A DNA stretch of 64,000 nt from Streptomyces sp. RB17. Lineage in GTDB: Bacteria; Actinomycetota; Actinomycetes; Streptomycetales; Streptomycetaceae. The stretch spans positions 372,001-436,000 of the forward strand of contig NZ_WEGL01000007.1 of the NCBI RefSeq assembly GCF_009604455.1, written 5' to 3'. The position numbers and the translations under genes were made by a program. Numbering within the stretch: position 1 is the stretch's first letter; each line of letters begins with the position of its first letter. Positions 38,412-47,504 of this stretch are shown here, one piece after another. Below the pieces are notes generated by a model. That model saw only the letters and a program-made list of their open reading frames with translations. It ran no database searches and was not told the DNA's origin.

Positions 38412-41337
38412 TCACCTCCCCCTGTGTCCCCCTGTCCAGCGCCTCCGCCAGCACCTCCGCCAGATGCCGGCCCCGGACCCCGGCGAGCTGTTCCAGCTGG
38501 GTGCGGCAGGAGAAGCCGTCGGCGAGGATCAGTGCCTCCTGCGGTGCCTGGCGTACCGAGGGCAGGAGCTGTTCCTCCGCGCAGGCTCTCGACACCTCGA
38601 AGTGACCCTTCTCGAAGCCGAAGTTGCCCGCGAGGCCGCAGCAGCCGCCGCTCAGCTCGCCGGTGAGGCCCGCGGCGGCGCGCAGTCGGCGGTCGGGGGT
38701 GTCGCCGAGGACCGCGTGCTGGTGGCAGTGGGTCTGGCCGGCGACCGGGCGGTCCACGGCGGGCGGGGTCCAGTGCGGGGCGTGCCGCTGAAGGGCCTCG
38801 GCGAAGGTGACGACGGCCGAGGCGAGCCGGGCCGCGCGCGGGTCGTCGTGCAGCAGCTCGGGCAGGTCGGTGCGGAGGGCCGCGGCACAGCTCGGCTCCA
38901 GGACGACGACCGGAGCCCCGGACCGCAGCACCGGCTCCATCAGGTCCAGGGTGCGCCCCAGGACCGTGCGGGCGCGGTCGAGCTGGCCGGTGGAGAGATA
39001 GGTGAGGCCGCAGCAGACCCGGGCCCGGCGGGCGGTGAGCAGTGCGCCGGCCGACCTGGAGCGGCGGTCGCCGATACCGCCCTCGCCGATCCGCCCCCCG
39101 CGCGGCAGCAGCGTCGGCGGCAGGGCCACCCGCAGCCCGGCGGCCTCCAGCACCCGGACGGCGGCCCGGCCGACGGACGGCGACAGATGCTCGGTGAAGG
39201 TGTCCGGCCAGAGCACGACCAGGTCCCCCGGGCCGGAACCCTCCGGCACCGGACCCCCGCCGCCGGGGGCGGGCTTCCTGCCGCGCCACCAGGCGGTGAA
39301 CGTCCGTGTCGCCAGCAGGGGAATCTCCCGCTCGGCCGCGATCCCGCCCAGACGCCTGCCCACCAGGGCCAACGGCCGTATCGAGGCGAGGGCGTTGAGC
39401 AGCGGGGCCGTGCGGGTGGCGGCGACCCAGCGCAGCCACTGGGGCAGCCGGCCCATGGTGAGGTGGGCGGCGGGACGGCGCCGGCCGGCGTAGTGGTGGT
39501 GCAGGAACTCCGCCTTGTAGGTGGCCATGTCGACGCCGACCGGGCAGTCGGAGCGGCAGCCCTTGCAGGACAGGCACAGGTCGAGGGCGTCACGGACCTC
39601 CGTCGAACGCCAGCCGTCGGTGACCAGTTCGCCGGCCAGCATCTCGTGCAGCAGCCGGGCCCGGCCGCGCGTGGAGTGCTCCTCCGCGCCGGTCGCGCGG
39701 AAGGAAGGGCACATCACGGCGGGCCCGGACGCCGTGGTCGTACGGCACTTGGCGACGCCGACGCAGCGGCGGACGGCGGCGCTGAAGTCGCCCTCGTCGG
39801 CCGGATAGCCGAAGGCCACGTCGACGGGCTTCGCGGGCAGGACGGAGAAGCGGAGGTTCGCGTCCAGCGGGGCCGGCCGGACGAGCATGCCGGGGTTGAG
39901 CAGGTCGTCGGGGTCCCAGACCGCCTTGGCCCGCTCGAAGAGCCGGACCGTCTCCGCGCCGTACATGCGCGGCAGCAGCTCCGCGCGGGCCTGCCCGTCG
40001 CCGTGCTCCCCGGACAGCGAGCCGCCGTGCTCCACCACCAGGCCGGCCAGTTCCTCGGAGAAGCGGCGGAAGCGGCCGACGCCGGCCTCGGTGAGCAGGT
40101 CGAAGTCGATGCGGACGTGGATGCAGCCGTCGCCGAAGTGGCCGTACGGCGTGCCGCGCAGGCCGTGCGCCGACAGCAGGGCGCGGAAGTCCCGCAGATA
40201 GGGGCCGAGCCGGGCGGGCGGCACCGCGCAGTCCTCCCAGCCGGGCCAGGCCTCGCTGCCGTCCGGCATACGGGTGGCCGTGCCGCTCGCGTCCTCGCGG
40301 ATGCGCCACAGGGTCCGCTGGGCGGCCGGGTCGGTCACCACCAGGGAGTCGATCACTTCGGCCGCGCGGACGATGTCCTCCGCACGCGCGCGTGCCTCGG
40401 CCGCCGACTCCCCGCCGGTCTCCACGAACAGCCAGGCGCCCCCCTTGGGCAGCCCGGCGGGCGAGCGCACCAGGTCGGCCGCCATGCCCTCCACGGTGAG
40501 CGGGCCGAGCGGCAGCAGCCCGGCGGCGGCCTCGGCGGCGGCGCTCTCGTCGCCGTACGCCAGCACGGCCAGGGCACGTGCGCGAGGGGCCTCGACCAGC
40601 TGGACGACGGCCTCGGTGAGGATGCCGAGGGTGCCTTCGGAACCGCAGAAGGAGCGGGCGACATCGGCGCCCTTCTCGGGCAGCAGCGCGTCCAGCGCAT
40701 AGCCGGAGATGCGGCGGGGCAGTTCCGGGAAACCGGTGCGCAGCCGCGCCAGTTCGCCCTCCGCCAGCTCGCGAAGACCGTCCGGCGCTCCGGCCCAGTC
40801 CCGGCCGAGTCGCAGCCGGCGCCCGCGCGCGGTGACGACGGACAGCTCCCGCACGCTGTCCGCGGTCGTGCCCCAGGCGACCGAGTGCGAGCCGCAGGAG
40901 TTGTTGCCGATCATCCCGCCGAGCGTGCACCGGCTGTGCGTGGAGGGGTCCGGGCCGAAACGCAGGCCGTGCGGGGCGGCCGCCTCCTGCAGCCGGTCGA
41001 GGACGAGCCCCGGTTGGACGACGGCCGTACGGGTGCCGGGGTCCAGCTCCAGCAGGCCGTTCATATGCCGGGTGAAGTCCAGCACCACGCCGGTGCCGGT
41101 CGCCTGTCCGGCGATCGACGTGCCCCCGCCGCGCGCCACCACCGGGACGCCGCGCGCCCGGCAGACTGCCAGCACGGCGGCCACGTCGCCGGCGTCTCTC
41201 GGGGCGACCACGCCCGCCGGGACACGCCGGTAGTTGGACGCGTCCATGGTGACCAGCGCCCGGGAGGTGGTGTCGAAACCGACCTCGCCCCGGACGGCGC
41301 CGCGCAGCTCCGCTTCGAGACCCGAGTGATCCGTCAT
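38389..41337 (-). CDS. FAD-linked oxidase/Fe-S fusion (GlcD-GlcF-like D-2-hydroxyacid dehydrogenase)
   Basis: ~982 residues. Residues ~30-260 form a PCMH-type FAD domain (PVVARGGGTSIAGQATGTGV; GGMIGNNSCGSHSVAWGTTA), then the FAD-oxidase C-terminal domain (PYGHFGDGCIHVRIDFDLLT; GSLSGEHGDGQAR). Next is a ferredoxin-like cluster motif LCLSCKGCRSDCPVGVDM and CCG motifs (RVCCGLTYLS; SGGCCGLAGNFGFEKGHFEV) of the GlcF/heterodisulfide-reductase type. It probably oxidises D-lactate or another D-2-hydroxyacid and passes electrons to quinones at the membrane. ATG 41337 chosen at the start of conserved sequence. Confidence 0.92.
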   Translation of the reverse strand: MTDHSGLEAELRGAVRGEVGFDTTSRALVTMDASNYRRVPAGVVAPRDAGDVAAVLAVCRARGVPVVARGGGTSIAGQATGTGVVLDFTRHMNGLLELDPGTRTAVVQPGLVLDRLQEAAAPHGLRFGPDPSTHSRCTLGGMIGNNSCGSHSVAWGTTADSVRELSVVTARGRRLRLGRDWAGAPDGLRELAEGELARLRTGFPELPRRISGYALDALLPEKGADVARSFCGSEGTLGILTEAVVQLVEAPRARALAVLAYGDESAAAEAAAGLLPLGPLTVEGMAADLVRSPAGLPKGGAWLFVETGGESAAEARARAEDIVRAAEVIDSLVVTDPAAQRTLWRIREDASGTATRMPDGSEAWPGWEDCAVPPARLGPYLRDFRALLSAHGLRGTPYGHFGDGCIHVRIDFDLLTEAGVGRFRRFSEELAGLVVEHGGSLSGEHGDGQARAELLPRMYGAETVRLFERAKAVWDPDDLLNPGMLVRPAPLDANLRFSVLPAKPVDVAFGYPADEGDFSAAVRRCVGVAKCRTTTASGPAVMCPSFRATGAEEHSTRGRARLLHEMLAGELVTDGWRSTEVRDALDLCLSCKGCRSDCPVGVDMATYKAEFLHHHYAGRRRPAAHLTMGRLPQWLRWVAATRTAPLLNALASIRPLALVGRRLGGIAAEREIPLLATRTFTAWWRGRKPAPGGGGPVPEGSGPGDLVVLWPDTFTEHLSPSVGRAAVRVLEAAGLRVALPPTLLPRGGRIGEGGIGDRRSRSAGALLTARRARVCCGLTYLSTGQLDRARTVLGRTLDLMEPVLRSGAPVVVLEPSCAAALRTDLPELLHDDPRAARLASAVVTFAEALQRHAPHWTPPAVDRPVAGQTHCHQHAVLGDTPDRRLRAAAGLTGELSGGCCGLAGNFGFEKGHFEVSRACAEEQLLPSVRQAPQEALILADGFSCRTQLEQLAGVRGRHLAEVLAEALDRGTQGEVRQPGDQR

Positions 41338-41569
41338 GCGTCCAGGATGCATCCGCTCACGGACAGTCACCGAGAGTTTTCCACAGCCCCGCACATATGG
41401 TCGTACAAGGTTGTCGCGCTCGTCGGGCTCCTCGCGCCCTCATGCCCCTCATGCTCGTCGCACTCGTCGCACTCGTCGTACGAGTTCACAAATCGCGTGC
41501 CCGGTGATCTCGTCTCATCGGACGGACACGGTTCCGCCCGGTTTCGCCCACCGCGATACCCTCCGACTC
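41338..41569. promoter_or_regulatory. Divergent promoter region with short tandem 9-mers
   Basis: No gene seen. It holds repeats of GCACTCGTC (about 41457-41480) ending in the palindrome ACTCGTCGTACGAGT (41471-41485). A GATACC hexamer at 41555-41560, ~10 nt before the serC GTG, fits a leaderless promoter. Confidence 0.45.
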
Positions 41570-42688
41570 GTGGCCGACATCCAGATTCCCGCTGACATCA
41601 AGCCCGCCGACGGACGTTTCGGCGCGGGCCCCTCCAAGGTGCGGACCGAGGCGCTGGACGCCCTCGCCGCGACCGGAAGCTCCCTCCTCGGCACCTCCCA
41701 CCGCCAGGCGCCCGTCAAGAACCTGGTCGGCAAGGTCCGCGAGGGCATCTCCGAGCTGTTCTCGCTGCCCGAGGGCTACGAGGTGATCCTGGGCAACGGC
41801 GGCTCGACCGCCTTCTGGGACATCGCCACCCACGGCCTGATCGAGAACAAGTCCCAGCACCTGAGCTTCGGCGAGTTCTCCTCCAAGTTCGCCAAGGCCG
41901 CCAAGCTCGCCCCGTGGCTGGCCGAGCCCACCGTCATCTCCACCGACCCCGGCACCCACCCCGAGGCGCGGGCCGAGGCGGGCGTCGACGTGTACGCCTT
42001 CACCCACAACGAGACCTCGACGGGCGTCGCGATGCCCATCAAGCGTGTCGAGGGCGCGGACTCCGGTTCCCTGGTCCTCGTGGACGCCACCTCCGGTGCC
42101 GGCGGCCTCCCGGTCGACGTCTCCGAGACGGACGTCTACTACTTCGCCCCGCAGAAGTCCTTCGCCTCCGACGGCGGCCTGTGGATCGGCGTCTTCTCCC
42201 CGGCCGCGATCGAGCGCGCCGAGCGCGTCCACGCGAGCGGCCGGCACGTCCCGGAGTTCTTCTCCCTGCCCACGGCGATCGACAACTCCCGCAAGAACCA
42301 GACGTACAACACCCCCGCCCTCGCCACCCTGTTCCTGCTGAACCAGCAGCTGGAGTGGCTCAACGGCCAGGGCGGTCTCGCCTGGTCCACGGCCCGCACC
42401 AAGGACTCCTCGACCCGCCTGTACGGCTGGGCGGAGGAGTCCAAGCACGCCACCCCGTTCGTCACCGACCCGGCCAAGCGCTCGCAGGTCATCGGCACGA
42501 TCGACTTCTCCGACGAGATCGACGCCGCCGCCGTCGCCAAGGCCCTGCGTGCCAACGGCATCGTCGACACCGAGCCCTACCGCAAGCTCGGCCGCAACCA
42601 GCTCCGCGTCGCGATGTTCCCGGCGATCGACCCGGCGGACGTCGAGGCGCTGACGCACTGCGTCGACTACGTGATCGAGAGGCTCTGA
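41570..42688 (+). CDS. serC: Phosphoserine aminotransferase
   Basis: ~372 residues, normal for the actinobacterial SerC that converts 3-phosphohydroxypyruvate and glutamate to phosphoserine, for serine and pyridoxal phosphate synthesis. Class V aminotransferase features: GPSKVRTEALDALAATGSSL, LGNGGSTAFWDIATHGLIEN, FTHNETSTGVAMPIKRVEGA, LVDATSGAGGLPVDVSETDV and the PLP-binding lysine in YYFAPQKSFASDGGLWIGVF. GTG 41570 chosen; no Shine-Dalgarno, likely leaderless. A strong terminator follows. Confidence 0.97.
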   Translation: MADIQIPADIKPADGRFGAGPSKVRTEALDALAATGSSLLGTSHRQAPVKNLVGKVREGISELFSLPEGYEVILGNGGSTAFWDIATHGLIENKSQHLSFGEFSSKFAKAAKLAPWLAEPTVISTDPGTHPEARAEAGVDVYAFTHNETSTGVAMPIKRVEGADSGSLVLVDATSGAGGLPVDVSETDVYYFAPQKSFASDGGLWIGVFSPAAIERAERVHASGRHVPEFFSLPTAIDNSRKNQTYNTPALATLFLLNQQLEWLNGQGGLAWSTARTKDSSTRLYGWAEESKHATPFVTDPAKRSQVIGTIDFSDEIDAAAVAKALRANGIVDTEPYRKLGRNQLRVAMFPAIDPADVEALTHCVDYVIERL

Positions 42689-42706
42689 CCTCTCGGGTAC
42701 GACGGT

Positions 42707-42746
42707 GAAGGGCGCCCGGCGGAGTACGTTCCGCGGGGCGCCCTTC
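42707..42746. terminator. Terminator after serC
   Basis: GAAGGGCGCCC (42707-42717) pairs with GGGCGCCCTTC (42736-42746), with a further CGGA/TCCG inside. It lies 19 bp after the serC stop. Confidence 0.85.
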
Positions 42747-42754
42747 GTCATGGC

Positions 42755-43330
42755 GTGGTCATTGCGTGCGATGCCCGGTCCCCGGTGCCGGCCCCCGACG
42801 CCTCCACAGGCACCTCCCCGGCCGCGGTGCGCACGTACGGCACCGACCCGCCCGGCCCGGTGTCCGGCAGCACCCGCAGATGCCGTCCCACCGACGCCGG
42901 CCCGTGCCCGGTCACGGCGACCGGCCGGGTCGTGCTCATAGGGTCCTGAGCAGCAGTGGCAATCCGGCCCGCGCGGTTCCGACGAGCGCCCCGAGCCCGG
43001 CCGGGACGGGGCGCCGTACGTGGTCCTCGGCCGGCACCCCGAGGCACGGGAAGACGACGGCGTACCGCCCCGTCCCTTCCACGACCCCCACCCGGCCCCG
43101 TCGCCACCGGCATGAACAGCAACTCGGCCCCGGCGGCGACCTCTCGCGGCGGGTACGCGTGTGGGTTGACCTGGAACCGGCTCTCCCCGAGCCATCGCGT
43201 CCACGGCCGCAGCGAGTCCGGTACGGCCGCCCAGCCGCCCTCGCTCACCCGCGCGGTCCGCGCGACGACATCACCCCGCAGGGCGTCAGCGCGGCCCTCG
43301 CGGGCACCGTGGCCCAACTGACCTCCCCGG
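42755..43330 (-). pseudogene. Decayed ArsR-type winged-helix regulator
   Basis: Recognisable pieces lie in different frames. VSEGGWAAVPDSLRPWTRWL through AELLFMPVATGPGG is in one frame (to ~43090). VVEGTGRYAVVFPCLGVPAE then GLGALVGTARAGL is in another (to ~42945, where it hits a stop). MSTTRPVAVTGHGPASVGRH, LRVLPDTG and YVRTAAGEVPVEASGAGTGD are in the first again. The last part is a C-terminal helix-turn-helix of the form seen in a Streptomyces ArsR-like family. No intact reading frame joins them. The 43331-43464 stretch upstream holds nothing I can assign. Confidence 0.6.
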
Positions 43331-43464
43331 CCGCGGCGATGACGCCGATGGCGGCCGGATCGGTCACCGTGACCCTGACCCTCGCGGCGCTGGTCAGGCG
43401 CGGGCGACGACAGCCGGCCGTCCCCGGTACGCCTGCGGGCGTCCTGCCGGAGGACGCCCGAGCC

Positions 43465-44445
43465 TCATCCCCGCCGCCGCAGCCACCGCACCCCGAACAG
43501 CGCGGCCAGCCCGGCGGCGACCGCGGCGGCGCCCACCTTCAGACCGTCACCGCTCCCCCCTGAGGACGCGGAACCCGGACCAGTGCTCCCCGAGGGGGAA
43601 CCGGACGCCCGCCGGCCGGGTGCGTCCTTTGCCACGACCTCGCTGTCCGCGCCCTCGCTGCTGTACAGCAGCTTCGTCCCGTCGGTGGAGTACGTGACGC
43701 CCTCCCCCTGTCCCTGCAGGGGGACGTCGAGGCGGCCCTCGCGTTTGATCCGGCCGCCGTTCCAGTCGTAGTAGATCCCGCCGAGATACCCGCGCACGGC
43801 GAGTTGCCGGCCGTCCGGCGAGAAGGCCGCGTCCGTGGCCCAGAGGTCGACCGGGGCGATCGGCTTGAAGATGTTCGCGCCGGATGTGGACAGGGTGGCC
43901 GGGCCCTCGTACAGGTGCCCGCCGTCTTCCTTCTTGTCGATGACGTAGACCCGCCCGGTCTTCGGATGGACGATCAGCGACTCGGCGTCGCGCGGCCCGT
44001 TCGCGTACTTCACGACGTACTGCGTGGCGGTGACCGTCTGGTCCTTCAGCTCCTTCGGCTCGGGCAGCCGGTAGATCCAGACGTACGGCCACTTGCCGCC
44101 GAGGTTGTCGCCGATGTCGCCCAGGTAGATCTCGTTGTGCGGCCCGATGGAGATGGCCTCGACGTCACGCGGGGCGCCGATGCCGCGCAGGGTGATCCGG
44201 GCGACGGTCTTCCCGGTCCGGCTGTCCACGGCGTAGATGTACGGTCCGTCGCCGCTGTCGTTGTGCGTCCAGTAGATGCCGGGGTGGAGACGGGAGGCGG
44301 CGAGTCCGCTCGACTCGTCGACCCGCGGGTCCTTGAAGGTGAAACCCTGGTCACCGACCCCGCCGGCGCTCTCGGCGGCGGAGGCGGGCAGCGCACAGGC
44401 GCCGGCGAGCAGCAACCCGGCGAGGACGGCGGACGATCGACGCAT
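43465..44445 (-). CDS. Secreted, membrane-anchored beta-propeller-like protein
   Basis: ~326 residues from ATG 44445. A clear signal peptide (MRRSSAVLAGLLLAGACALP, cleavage after ASA) is followed by beta-propeller-like repeats: YWTHNDSGDGPYIYAVDSRT, ISIGPHNEIYLGDIGDNLGG, VHPKTGRVYVIDKKEDGGHL and AAFSPDGRQLAVRGYLGG. A Gly/Ser/Pro linker leads to a C-terminal membrane helix with an RWLRRRG tail, lacking an LPXTG motif. It would be displayed on the outer face of the membrane. Function unknown; similar proteins are called WD40-like or esterase-like phytase. Confidence 0.8.
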   Translation of the reverse strand: MRRSSAVLAGLLLAGACALPASAAESAGGVGDQGFTFKDPRVDESSGLAASRLHPGIYWTHNDSGDGPYIYAVDSRTGKTVARITLRGIGAPRDVEAISIGPHNEIYLGDIGDNLGGKWPYVWIYRLPEPKELKDQTVTATQYVVKYANGPRDAESLIVHPKTGRVYVIDKKEDGGHLYEGPATLSTSGANIFKPIAPVDLWATDAAFSPDGRQLAVRGYLGGIYYDWNGGRIKREGRLDVPLQGQGEGVTYSTDGTKLLYSSEGADSEVVAKDAPGRRASGSPSGSTGPGSASSGGSGDGLKVGAAAVAAGLAALFGVRWLRRRG

Positions 44446-44558
44446 GGCCCAAGCCTGCCATTGCCGCCCGCTGTTCACCGGGCGTCCTCCCGCCGGGGCT
44501 CGCCGGACGTGGTGTGGCTCACATCCCATCGGTGCGTGTGATCGTCCATTATGAGCGG

Positions 44559-45242
44559 ATGCTTAGGTTCATGCCCGTGGGTGACTCCATGACGATCGGG
44601 AGCGCGGGCGAGCACACATGGCGTTACCGGCTGTGGCGGCATCTGTGCGACACGCACGGCGGCCCGTTCACCTTCGTCGGCCCGCGCGAGGAGCTCTACG
44701 ACAAGGCGGCCGACGCCCCGACGTCCCTCGCCTACGCCGAGCCCGGCTTCCCCCGCCGCCACCTGGCCGGCTGGGGCGAGGGCTGGCTGCACATGGCTCC
44801 GCTGATCGGGGACGCGGTACGGCAGCACCGGGCGGACGTGCTGCTGGTCTCCCTCGGGCTGATCGACCTGGGCTTCTACACCGATGCCGAGCAGACGGCG
44901 GAGAACGTGCGTGCCTTCGTCGCCGGGGCGCGGGAGGCCGCGCCACGCATCCGCATGGTGCTGCTGCCGGTGATCCCGAACATACGGGCCGAGGGGGACG
45001 CGTCCTTCGCCGAGCAGGTGGACCGCTTCAACGTCCTGCTCGCCAAGGCGGTCGCCGACCTGGACGAGCCCCGGTCACCGATCCTGCTGGCCTCGCGCCC
45101 GGAGTCGTACGACATCCACGTCGACACCTACGACGGCACCCATCCCAACGCGAGCGGGGAGCACCTGATCGCGGGGGCGTTCGCGGGGGCGATGTGGGAG
45201 GCGTGGGGGGTCGGAGAGGCGTACGCGGCCGGAACGGGTTGA
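44559..45242 (+). CDS. SGNH/GDSL hydrolase
   Basis: ~227 residues. SGNH blocks are visible: block I LRFMPVGDSMTIGSAGE (GDS, catalytic Ser), block III LLVSLGLIDLGF (glycine, with the usual Asn replaced) and block V YDGTHPNASGEHLIAGAF (D-x-x-H catalytic pair). It would be an esterase acting on a cell-wall, lipid or sugar ester. ATG 44559 preceded by GAGCGG; no signal peptide is evident with this start, so it may be cytoplasmic. Divergent from the secreted propeller protein. Confidence 0.85.
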   Translation: MLRFMPVGDSMTIGSAGEHTWRYRLWRHLCDTHGGPFTFVGPREELYDKAADAPTSLAYAEPGFPRRHLAGWGEGWLHMAPLIGDAVRQHRADVLLVSLGLIDLGFYTDAEQTAENVRAFVAGAREAAPRIRMVLLPVIPNIRAEGDASFAEQVDRFNVLLAKAVADLDEPRSPILLASRPESYDIHVDTYDGTHPNASGEHLIAGAFAGAMWEAWGVGEAYAAGTG

Positions 45243-45330
45243 CCGATTTCCGGCGTCCCCTCGTCACCGTGCGTATCGTTGAACTGCGCGGCTGCACCGG
45301 TGCGTGGGGCAGCCGGGGAGGAGCGCCACG

Positions 45331-45915
45331 ATGACCGTCCTTGAAGACAGGATCGAGATGGCCGAGGAGAGCGGCGAGCTGACTCTGGACGACCTGTTCG
45401 AGTCGCTTGAGCGGACCACCCCCGAGGGATACAAGGTCGACATCGTCGAGGGGACCGTCTTCATGTCGCCGCAGCGGGACACCCACTGGGAGATCATCGC
45501 CGACATCTACGAGCAGTTGCGCACCAAGTACCCGCGCAAGCGCGTCAAGTCGGACGTCCGCGTCGATTACCCGGGCCACCTGAACGGCTTCGCATCCGAC
45601 GTCACCCTCGTCGCCGAAGGTGCCGAGAAGACGCCGAAGGGCCTCTGGCGCTGTGACGACGTCGAGTTCGTCGCGGAGGTCATCTCGAAGGGCACGGCGC
45701 ACAACGACTACGGCCCCAAGAAGACGGCCTACGCCACCGCCGAGGTCCCCGTCTACCTCATCGCCGACCCCTACCAGGGCAAGTGCCACCTCTACAGCCA
45801 GCCGAAGGACGGCGACTACGTCAGCGAACTGACTGTCGCCTTCGGAGCGGACGTCGACATGACCACCACCGCCCTGGGCCTCACTCTCACGACCGACGAG
45901 TTCCCCCGCGACTGA
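45331..45915 (+). CDS. Uma2-family (PD-(D/E)XK-like) protein
   Basis: 194 residues; ATG 45331 preceded by GGGAGGAG. The Uma2/DUF820 fold is shown by EGYKVDIVEGTVFMSPQRDT, VRVDYPGHLNGFASDVTLVA, FVAEVISKGTAHNDYGPKKT (the PD-(D/E)xK-like core, here V-x-S-x-G-T...D...K) and AEVPVYLIADPYQGKCHLYS. Streptomyces carry many paralogues; activity and biological role are not established. Its transcription unit may include the following small monooxygenase gene. Confidence 0.88.
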   Translation: MTVLEDRIEMAEESGELTLDDLFESLERTTPEGYKVDIVEGTVFMSPQRDTHWEIIADIYEQLRTKYPRKRVKSDVRVDYPGHLNGFASDVTLVAEGAEKTPKGLWRCDDVEFVAEVISKGTAHNDYGPKKTAYATAEVPVYLIADPYQGKCHLYSQPKDGDYVSELTVAFGADVDMTTTALGLTLTTDEFPRD

Positions 45916-45940
45916 CACGCCGGATGCCAGGATGCGGTCC

Positions 45941-46240
45941 ATGACCTACGGCTGCATCGTCTCCATGAAGACCACCCCCGGCTCCCGCGACGAGGTCGTG
46001 GCGATCCTCCTCGGCGCCGCCGACGGCCTTCCTGCGGCCGGCTGTGACGCCTACGTCGTGGGGCTCGCCGACGATGACGACGTGACGATCTGGGTGACCG
46101 AGGTCTGGCGGAGCAAGGAGCACCACGACGCCTCCCTGGAACTGCCGGAGGCGCGTGCGGCGATGGGGAAGGCCATGCCCCTGCTCACGGGCGAGTTCAC
46201 CAAGCAGGAACTGGCGATCGCGGGCGGGCTCGGTCTCTGA
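45941..46240 (+). CDS. Antibiotic-biosynthesis-monooxygenase-fold (ABM) small protein
   Basis: 99 residues, a single ferredoxin-like ABM domain: MTYGCIVSMKTTPGSRDEVV, CDAYVVGLADDDDVTIWVTE and VWRSKEHHDASLELPEARAA. Such proteins are cofactor-free quinol monooxygenases or stress proteins. ATG 45941 chosen over 45932 because AGGA lies ~10 nt upstream. It follows the Uma2 gene by 25 bp on the same strand. Cytoplasmic. Confidence 0.85.
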   Translation: MTYGCIVSMKTTPGSRDEVVAILLGAADGLPAAGCDAYVVGLADDDDVTIWVTEVWRSKEHHDASLELPEARAAMGKAMPLLTGEFTKQELAIAGGLGL

Positions 46241-46304
46241 GCCGCAACGCCCCCGGCCGAATGCCCTTGCTTCGAGCGCACTTCAAGCCGTTGGCTAGAG
46301 AACC

Positions 46305-47300
46305 ATGAAGTACACGCAGCTTGGACGCACGGGACTCAAGGTCAGCCGACTGGTCCTCGGAACGATGAACTTCGGGCCGCAGACCGACGAGGCCGACAGC
46401 CACGCCATCATGGACGCGGCGCTCGACGCGGGCATCAACTTCTTCGACACGGCCAACGTGTACGGCTGGGGCGAGAACAAGGGCCGGACCGAGCGGATCA
46501 TCGGCAACTGGTTCGCCAAGGGCGGCGACCGCCGCGACAAGGTCGTCCTCGCCACCAAGGTCTACGGCAACATGGCCGCCGACGGCGAGACCGCCTGGCC
46601 CAACCACGACAAGCTCTCCGCGCTGAACATCCGCCGGGCCGTGGATGCCAGCCTGAAGCGGCTGCAGACCGACCACATCGATCTCTACCAGTTCCACCAC
46701 ATCGACCGCAGCACCCCGTTCGAGGAGATCTGGCAGGCCATCGACACCCTGGTCCAGCAGGGCAAGATCCTCTACGCCGGCTCCTCCAACTTCCCCGGCT
46801 ACAAGATCGCCCAGGCCAACGAGATCGCCGCCCGGCGCGGCGGCACCATCGGCCTGGTCAGCGAGCAGTGCCTGTACAACCTCGCCGAGCGCCGCGCCGA
46901 GATGGAGGTCATCCCGGCCGCGCAGGACTACGGCCTCGGGGTCATCCCGTGGTCGCCGCTGCACGGCGGCCTGCTCGGCGGGGTCATCAAGAAGGAGGTC
47001 CAGGGCGGGCGCCGCGCCACCGGCCGGGCCGCCGACACCCTCAAGGACCCGGCCGCCCGCGCCCAGATCCAGTCGTACGAGGACCTCGTCGACAAGCACG
47101 GCCTGGAGCCCGGCGAGGTTGCCCTGGCCTGGCTCCTCAGCCGTCCGGGTGTGACGGGCCCCATCGTCGGTCCGCGTACGGCAGCACAGCTGGAGTCCGC
47201 GATCAGGGCTTCCGAGCTGGAGCTGAGCGAGGAACTGCTGGCGGGCCTGGACGAGGTCTTCCCGGGGCCGGGGCCGTCCCCGGAGGCCTTCGCCTGGTAG
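46305..47300 (+). CDS. Aldo/keto reductase
   Basis: 331 residues, complete (alpha/beta)8 AKR of the voltage-gated K+ channel beta-subunit/YajO-like group. Catalytic tetrad: Asp in INFFDTANVYGWG with Tyr in the same motif, Lys in VVLATKVYGNM, His in LYQFHHIDRSTP. NADPH-binding C-terminus: TGPIVGPRTAAQLESAIRAS. It would reduce aldehydes or ketones, often in detoxification. Weak Shine-Dalgarno. A GGGGCG/CGCCCC hairpin (47309-47322) right after the stop is the likely terminator. Confidence 0.92.
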   Translation: MKYTQLGRTGLKVSRLVLGTMNFGPQTDEADSHAIMDAALDAGINFFDTANVYGWGENKGRTERIIGNWFAKGGDRRDKVVLATKVYGNMAADGETAWPNHDKLSALNIRRAVDASLKRLQTDHIDLYQFHHIDRSTPFEEIWQAIDTLVQQGKILYAGSSNFPGYKIAQANEIAARRGGTIGLVSEQCLYNLAERRAEMEVIPAAQDYGLGVIPWSPLHGGLLGGVIKKEVQGGRRATGRAADTLKDPAARAQIQSYEDLVDKHGLEPGEVALAWLLSRPGVTGPIVGPRTAAQLESAIRASELELSEELLAGLDEVFPGPGPSPEAFAW

Positions 47301-47308
47301 TTCCGGGT

Positions 47309-47396
47309 GGGGCGAGCGCCCCGTCAAGGGGCGCGGGGGACTGCGCGACCGGCCACGGACGGCCCCCGGCCGACCAACCGGCCGCAGTTCCCCGGC
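47309..47396. repeat. Terminator hairpin plus dispersed hairpin repeat, family 1, copy A
   Basis: GGGGCG-AG-CGCCCC (47309-47322) is followed by a ~70-bp element (47326-47396) from GGGGCGCGGGGGACTGCGCG to GGCCGCAGTTCCCCG whose ends pair. A clear homologue lies at 48249-48317; partial copies are at 11524 and 13672. Confidence 0.75.
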
Positions 47397-47407
47397 CCAG
47401 CCCAGAC

Positions 47408-47494
47408 CTACCTGACCGCCGCAGCCACGGCGACCACAACGAACATCAGAACAAGCACACCGGCCATGATCCGGTTCCGGGTTTTCGGGTCCAC
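47408..47494 (-). CDS. 28-residue single-pass membrane peptide
   Basis: GTG 47494 to TAG 47408 encodes VDPKTRNRIMAGVLVLMFVV then VAVAAAVR: a basic N-terminus, one membrane-spanning hydrophobic stretch and a terminal Arg. It starts 10 bp after the thpR stop on the same strand, so it is probably co-transcribed. Hydrophobicity and consistent codon use make it look real. Similar tiny membrane proteins act as modulators of larger membrane proteins; its partner is unknown. Confidence 0.6.
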   Translation of the reverse strand: MDPKTRNRIMAGVLVLMFVVVAVAAAVR

Positions 47495-47504
47495 GCCACC
47501 GAGC

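Noticed and set aside
38017..41595. Very long + strand open frame (~1190 codons) opposite the GlcD/GlcF-like gene
   Set aside because: Runs through the tandem repeats and antisense to a protein with clear FAD and Fe-S motifs; composition is typical of a GC-rich antisense frame.
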